A stretch of 64,000 nt of DNA from Buttiauxella sp. B2 (GTDB lineage: Bacteria; Pseudomonadota; Gammaproteobacteria; Enterobacterales; Enterobacteriaceae): contig NZ_VEXQ01000016.1 of assembly GCF_006376615.1 (NCBI RefSeq), positions 38,143-102,142 of the forward strand. The letters are read 5' to 3'. The notes below the pieces were generated by a model. It saw only the letters and a list, made by a program, of their open reading frames with translations. It made no database searches and had not been told where the DNA came from. Of this stretch, positions 62,527-64,000 are shown piece by piece. Numbering within the stretch: position 1 is the first letter of the stretch; the number at the start of each line of letters is the position of its first letter. The translations under genes were made by a program, and so were the position numbers.

Positions 62527-62603
62527 AGCGAAACCCGATAGAGAGTGCCAATTGGGGCGCAAATATAGCAAATTCATCGAATGTGCGCCATTAAAGCTCT
62601 TTT

Positions 62604-62730
62604 ACGCAAATTAATCGGAGTTGCAGCAAGGCGACAAGGGAGCTCATCCCGATGAGCTTACTTTTGGGTAAGTGATTCGGGTGAGTGAGTGCAGTTAACG
62701 CCGCTGCAACTTCGAGTAAGAAGTGTATAA
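62604..62730. repeat. ERIC element 7 (full length)
   Basis: About 127 bases: CGCAAATTAATCGGAGTTGC at the left, GATGAGCTTACTTTTGGGTA in the centre, and CTGCAACTTCGAGTAAGAAG at the right. It fills the divergent holD/rsmC gap and ends 31 bases before the rsmC start. Confidence 0.85.
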
Positions 62731-62760
62731 TCCCGGTTCTGATTTTCCAGGAGTAATTTG

Positions 62761-63795
62761 ATGACTGCGTTAACCCCGGCAAGTGAAGTGCTACTGCGCC
62801 ATAGCGATGATTTTACCGAAAGCCGCGTGCTGTTTGCCGGTGACTTACAAGACGATCTGCCAGCCCGTTTTGAAACGGCAGCAAGTCGCGTTCATACCCA
62901 GCAATTTCACCACTGGCAGGTATTAAGCGCTCAAATGGGCGAAGATGCACAATACGGTCTGGTGGCTGATGCCAGCACAATTGGCGACTGTAATACCCTG
63001 GTTTATTACTGGCCGAAGAACAAGCCAGAAGCACAGTTCCAGTTAATGAATATCCTGTCGTTAATGCCGATTGGCAGCGACATTTTTGTCGTGGGTGAAA
63101 ACCGCAGTGGTGTACGTAGCGCTGAGCAAATGCTCGCCGAATTCAGCCCACTCAATAAAATTGATAGTGCGCGTCGTTGCGGTTTCTATCATGGCAGCCT
63201 GGAGAAACAGCCGGAATTTGATGAACATTCCTGGTGGGATGAGTATCAACACGAAGGTCTGAACGTGAAAACACTGCCAGGCGTATTTAGCCGCGACGGC
63301 CTGGATACCGGCAGTAAATTACTGCTTTCCACGTTAACTCCGCATACCAAAGGTAAAGTGCTGGATGTGGGTTGTGGCGCAGGTGTGTTAGCTGTTTCAC
63401 TCGCTAAGCACTCTCCAAAAGTTCGTCTGACATTAAGCGATGTTTCCGCTCCAGCCGTTGAAGCTAGCCGCGCAACGCTTGCTGCTAACGGTATTGAAGG
63501 CGAGGTTATCGCCAGCAACGTCTATTCCGAAGTGAATGGTCGTTTTGACATGATTATTTCTAACCCACCTTTCCACGATGGCCTGCAAACTAGCCTTGAT
63601 GCTGCACACCAACTGATTCGTGGCGCGATTCGCCACCTGAGTGTTGGTGGTGAATTACGCATTGTGGCAAACGCCTTCCTCGCGTATCCAGACGTGCTGG
63701 ATGAAACGTTTGGTAACCACGAAGTGATCGCACAGACGGGTCGTTTCAAAGTTTACCGCTCTGTCGTTGTTCGTGGGGCAAAGAAGAAGCGCTAA
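62761..63795 (+). CDS. rsmC: 16S rRNA m2G1207 methyltransferase
   Basis: This 344-residue protein has duplicated Rossmann domains; the C-terminal one is active, with SAM motif LDVGCGAG at 201-208 and catalytic NPPF at 268-271. It methylates G1207 of 16S rRNA. AGGAG lies seven bases before ATG 62761; a TTG just upstream is less likely. Confidence 0.97.
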   Translation: MTALTPASEVLLRHSDDFTESRVLFAGDLQDDLPARFETAASRVHTQQFHHWQVLSAQMGEDAQYGLVADASTIGDCNTLVYYWPKNKPEAQFQLMNILSLMPIGSDIFVVGENRSGVRSAEQMLAEFSPLNKIDSARRCGFYHGSLEKQPEFDEHSWWDEYQHEGLNVKTLPGVFSRDGLDTGSKLLLSTLTPHTKGKVLDVGCGAGVLAVSLAKHSPKVRLTLSDVSAPAVEASRATLAANGIEGEVIASNVYSEVNGRFDMIISNPPFHDGLQTSLDAAHQLIRGAIRHLSVGGELRIVANAFLAYPDVLDETFGNHEVIAQTGRFKVYRSVVVRGAKKKR

Positions 63796-63848
63796 CACAC
63801 GCAGTGCCGCTTTTTACAGCGATTAGAAATGCGGCACCAAATTAACTG

Positions 63849-63876
63849 TTGACGACGCGCTGAAAACATCTAGAAT
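63849..63876 (+). promoter_or_regulatory. tRNA-Leu promoter
   Basis: TTGACG (63849-63854) is 16 bases from TAGAAT (63871-63876). GCGCCTCC follows, the GC-rich discriminator of stable-RNA promoters under stringent control. Confidence 0.8.
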
Positions 63877-63890
63877 GCGCCTCCGTGGTT

Positions 63891-63908
63891 ACAATACTTC
63901 GGTATTGT
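63891..63908 (+). other. UUCG-tetraloop hairpin in the tRNA leader
   Basis: ACAATAC pairs with GTATTGT around a TTCG loop. It ends six bases before the tRNA, in the predicted 5' leader. Confidence 0.75.
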
Positions 63909-63914
63909 GGGTAT

Positions 63915-64000
63915 GCGAAGGTGGCGGAATTGGTAGACGCGCTAGCTTCAGGTGTTAGTGTTCTTACGGACGTGAGGGTTCAAGTCCCTCTCTTCGCACC
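63915..64000 (+). tRNA. leuV: tRNA-Leu(CAG), last base(s) beyond the window
   Basis: The cloverleaf starts GCGAAGG, has a D arm with GGTAGACGC, anticodon CAG in CTTCAGGTG, the long variable arm typical of tRNA-Leu, and GGTTCAAGT in the T arm. It ends CACC at the edge, so the final A is missing. Position after rsmC matches the E. coli leuQPV operon, so more copies probably follow; the symbol could be leuV, leuP or leuQ. Confidence 0.9.

Overview
The window is chromosomal DNA of an enterobacterium. Nearly every gene from ispH to the tRNA-Leu at the right edge has a close Escherichia coli counterpart, usually at the same protein length. The order ispH-fkpB-lspA-ileS-ribF / rpsT / nhaR-nhaA / dnaJ-dnaK / satP / mog / talB / yaaJ / yaaA / yaaX / thrCBAL / yjtD / arcA / creDCBA / rob / gpmB / yjjX / trpR / slt / ettA / nadR-radA-serB / ytjB-lplA / deoDBAC / yjjVU / ytjA / osmY / prfC / yjjG-rimI-holD / rsmC / tRNA-Leu is the E. 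coli 0-minute (thr) region read in the opposite direction. Moderate GC, many ERIC repeats and the differences from E. coli fit a genus such as Buttiauxella, Kluyvera or a relative. I cannot fix the genus from sequence alone.

Left edge (1-7125): an accessory sugar-acid catabolic cluster on the + strand. It holds an SMP-30-type lactonase cut by the window edge, a GalP/AraE-like sugar symporter, an ACS-family (organic/sugar-acid) transporter, an IlvD/Edd-type dehydratase, a DapA-family aldolase/lyase and an SDR dehydrogenase. The last three are translationally coupled. Together they look like a non-phosphorylative route: sugar, lactone, aldonate, 2-keto-3-deoxy acid, small products. The substrate is unknown. 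This is the strongest candidate for an undescribed system here.

Middle (7189-33226): isoprenoid, lipoprotein-processing, translation and FAD genes (ispH-fkpB-lspA-ileS-ribF), rpsT with its UUG start, the Na+/H+ antiporter and its regulator, the DnaK/DnaJ chaperones behind a sigma-32-type promoter, the acetate permease satP, an extra MHS-family transporter between satP and mog, talB, an alanine/glycine symporter, yaaA, yaaX with a His/Asp-rich tail, the attenuated threonine operon including thrL, yjtD, and arcA with a conserved leader.

Right half (33284-64000): the cre regulon core with a perfect cre tag before creD, rob, the NAD regulator nadR with radA and serB, the deoCABD nucleoside operon preceded by a CNT nucleoside transporter in place of yjjI-yjjW, the prfC and rimI-holD region, and rsmC followed by a tRNA-Leu(CAG). 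Seven ERIC elements or remnants lie between 38 and 63 kb and none was seen to the left. One lies in the likely deo operon leader and a remnant abuts the trpR promoter. No transposase, integrase, CRISPR array or rRNA gene was seen.
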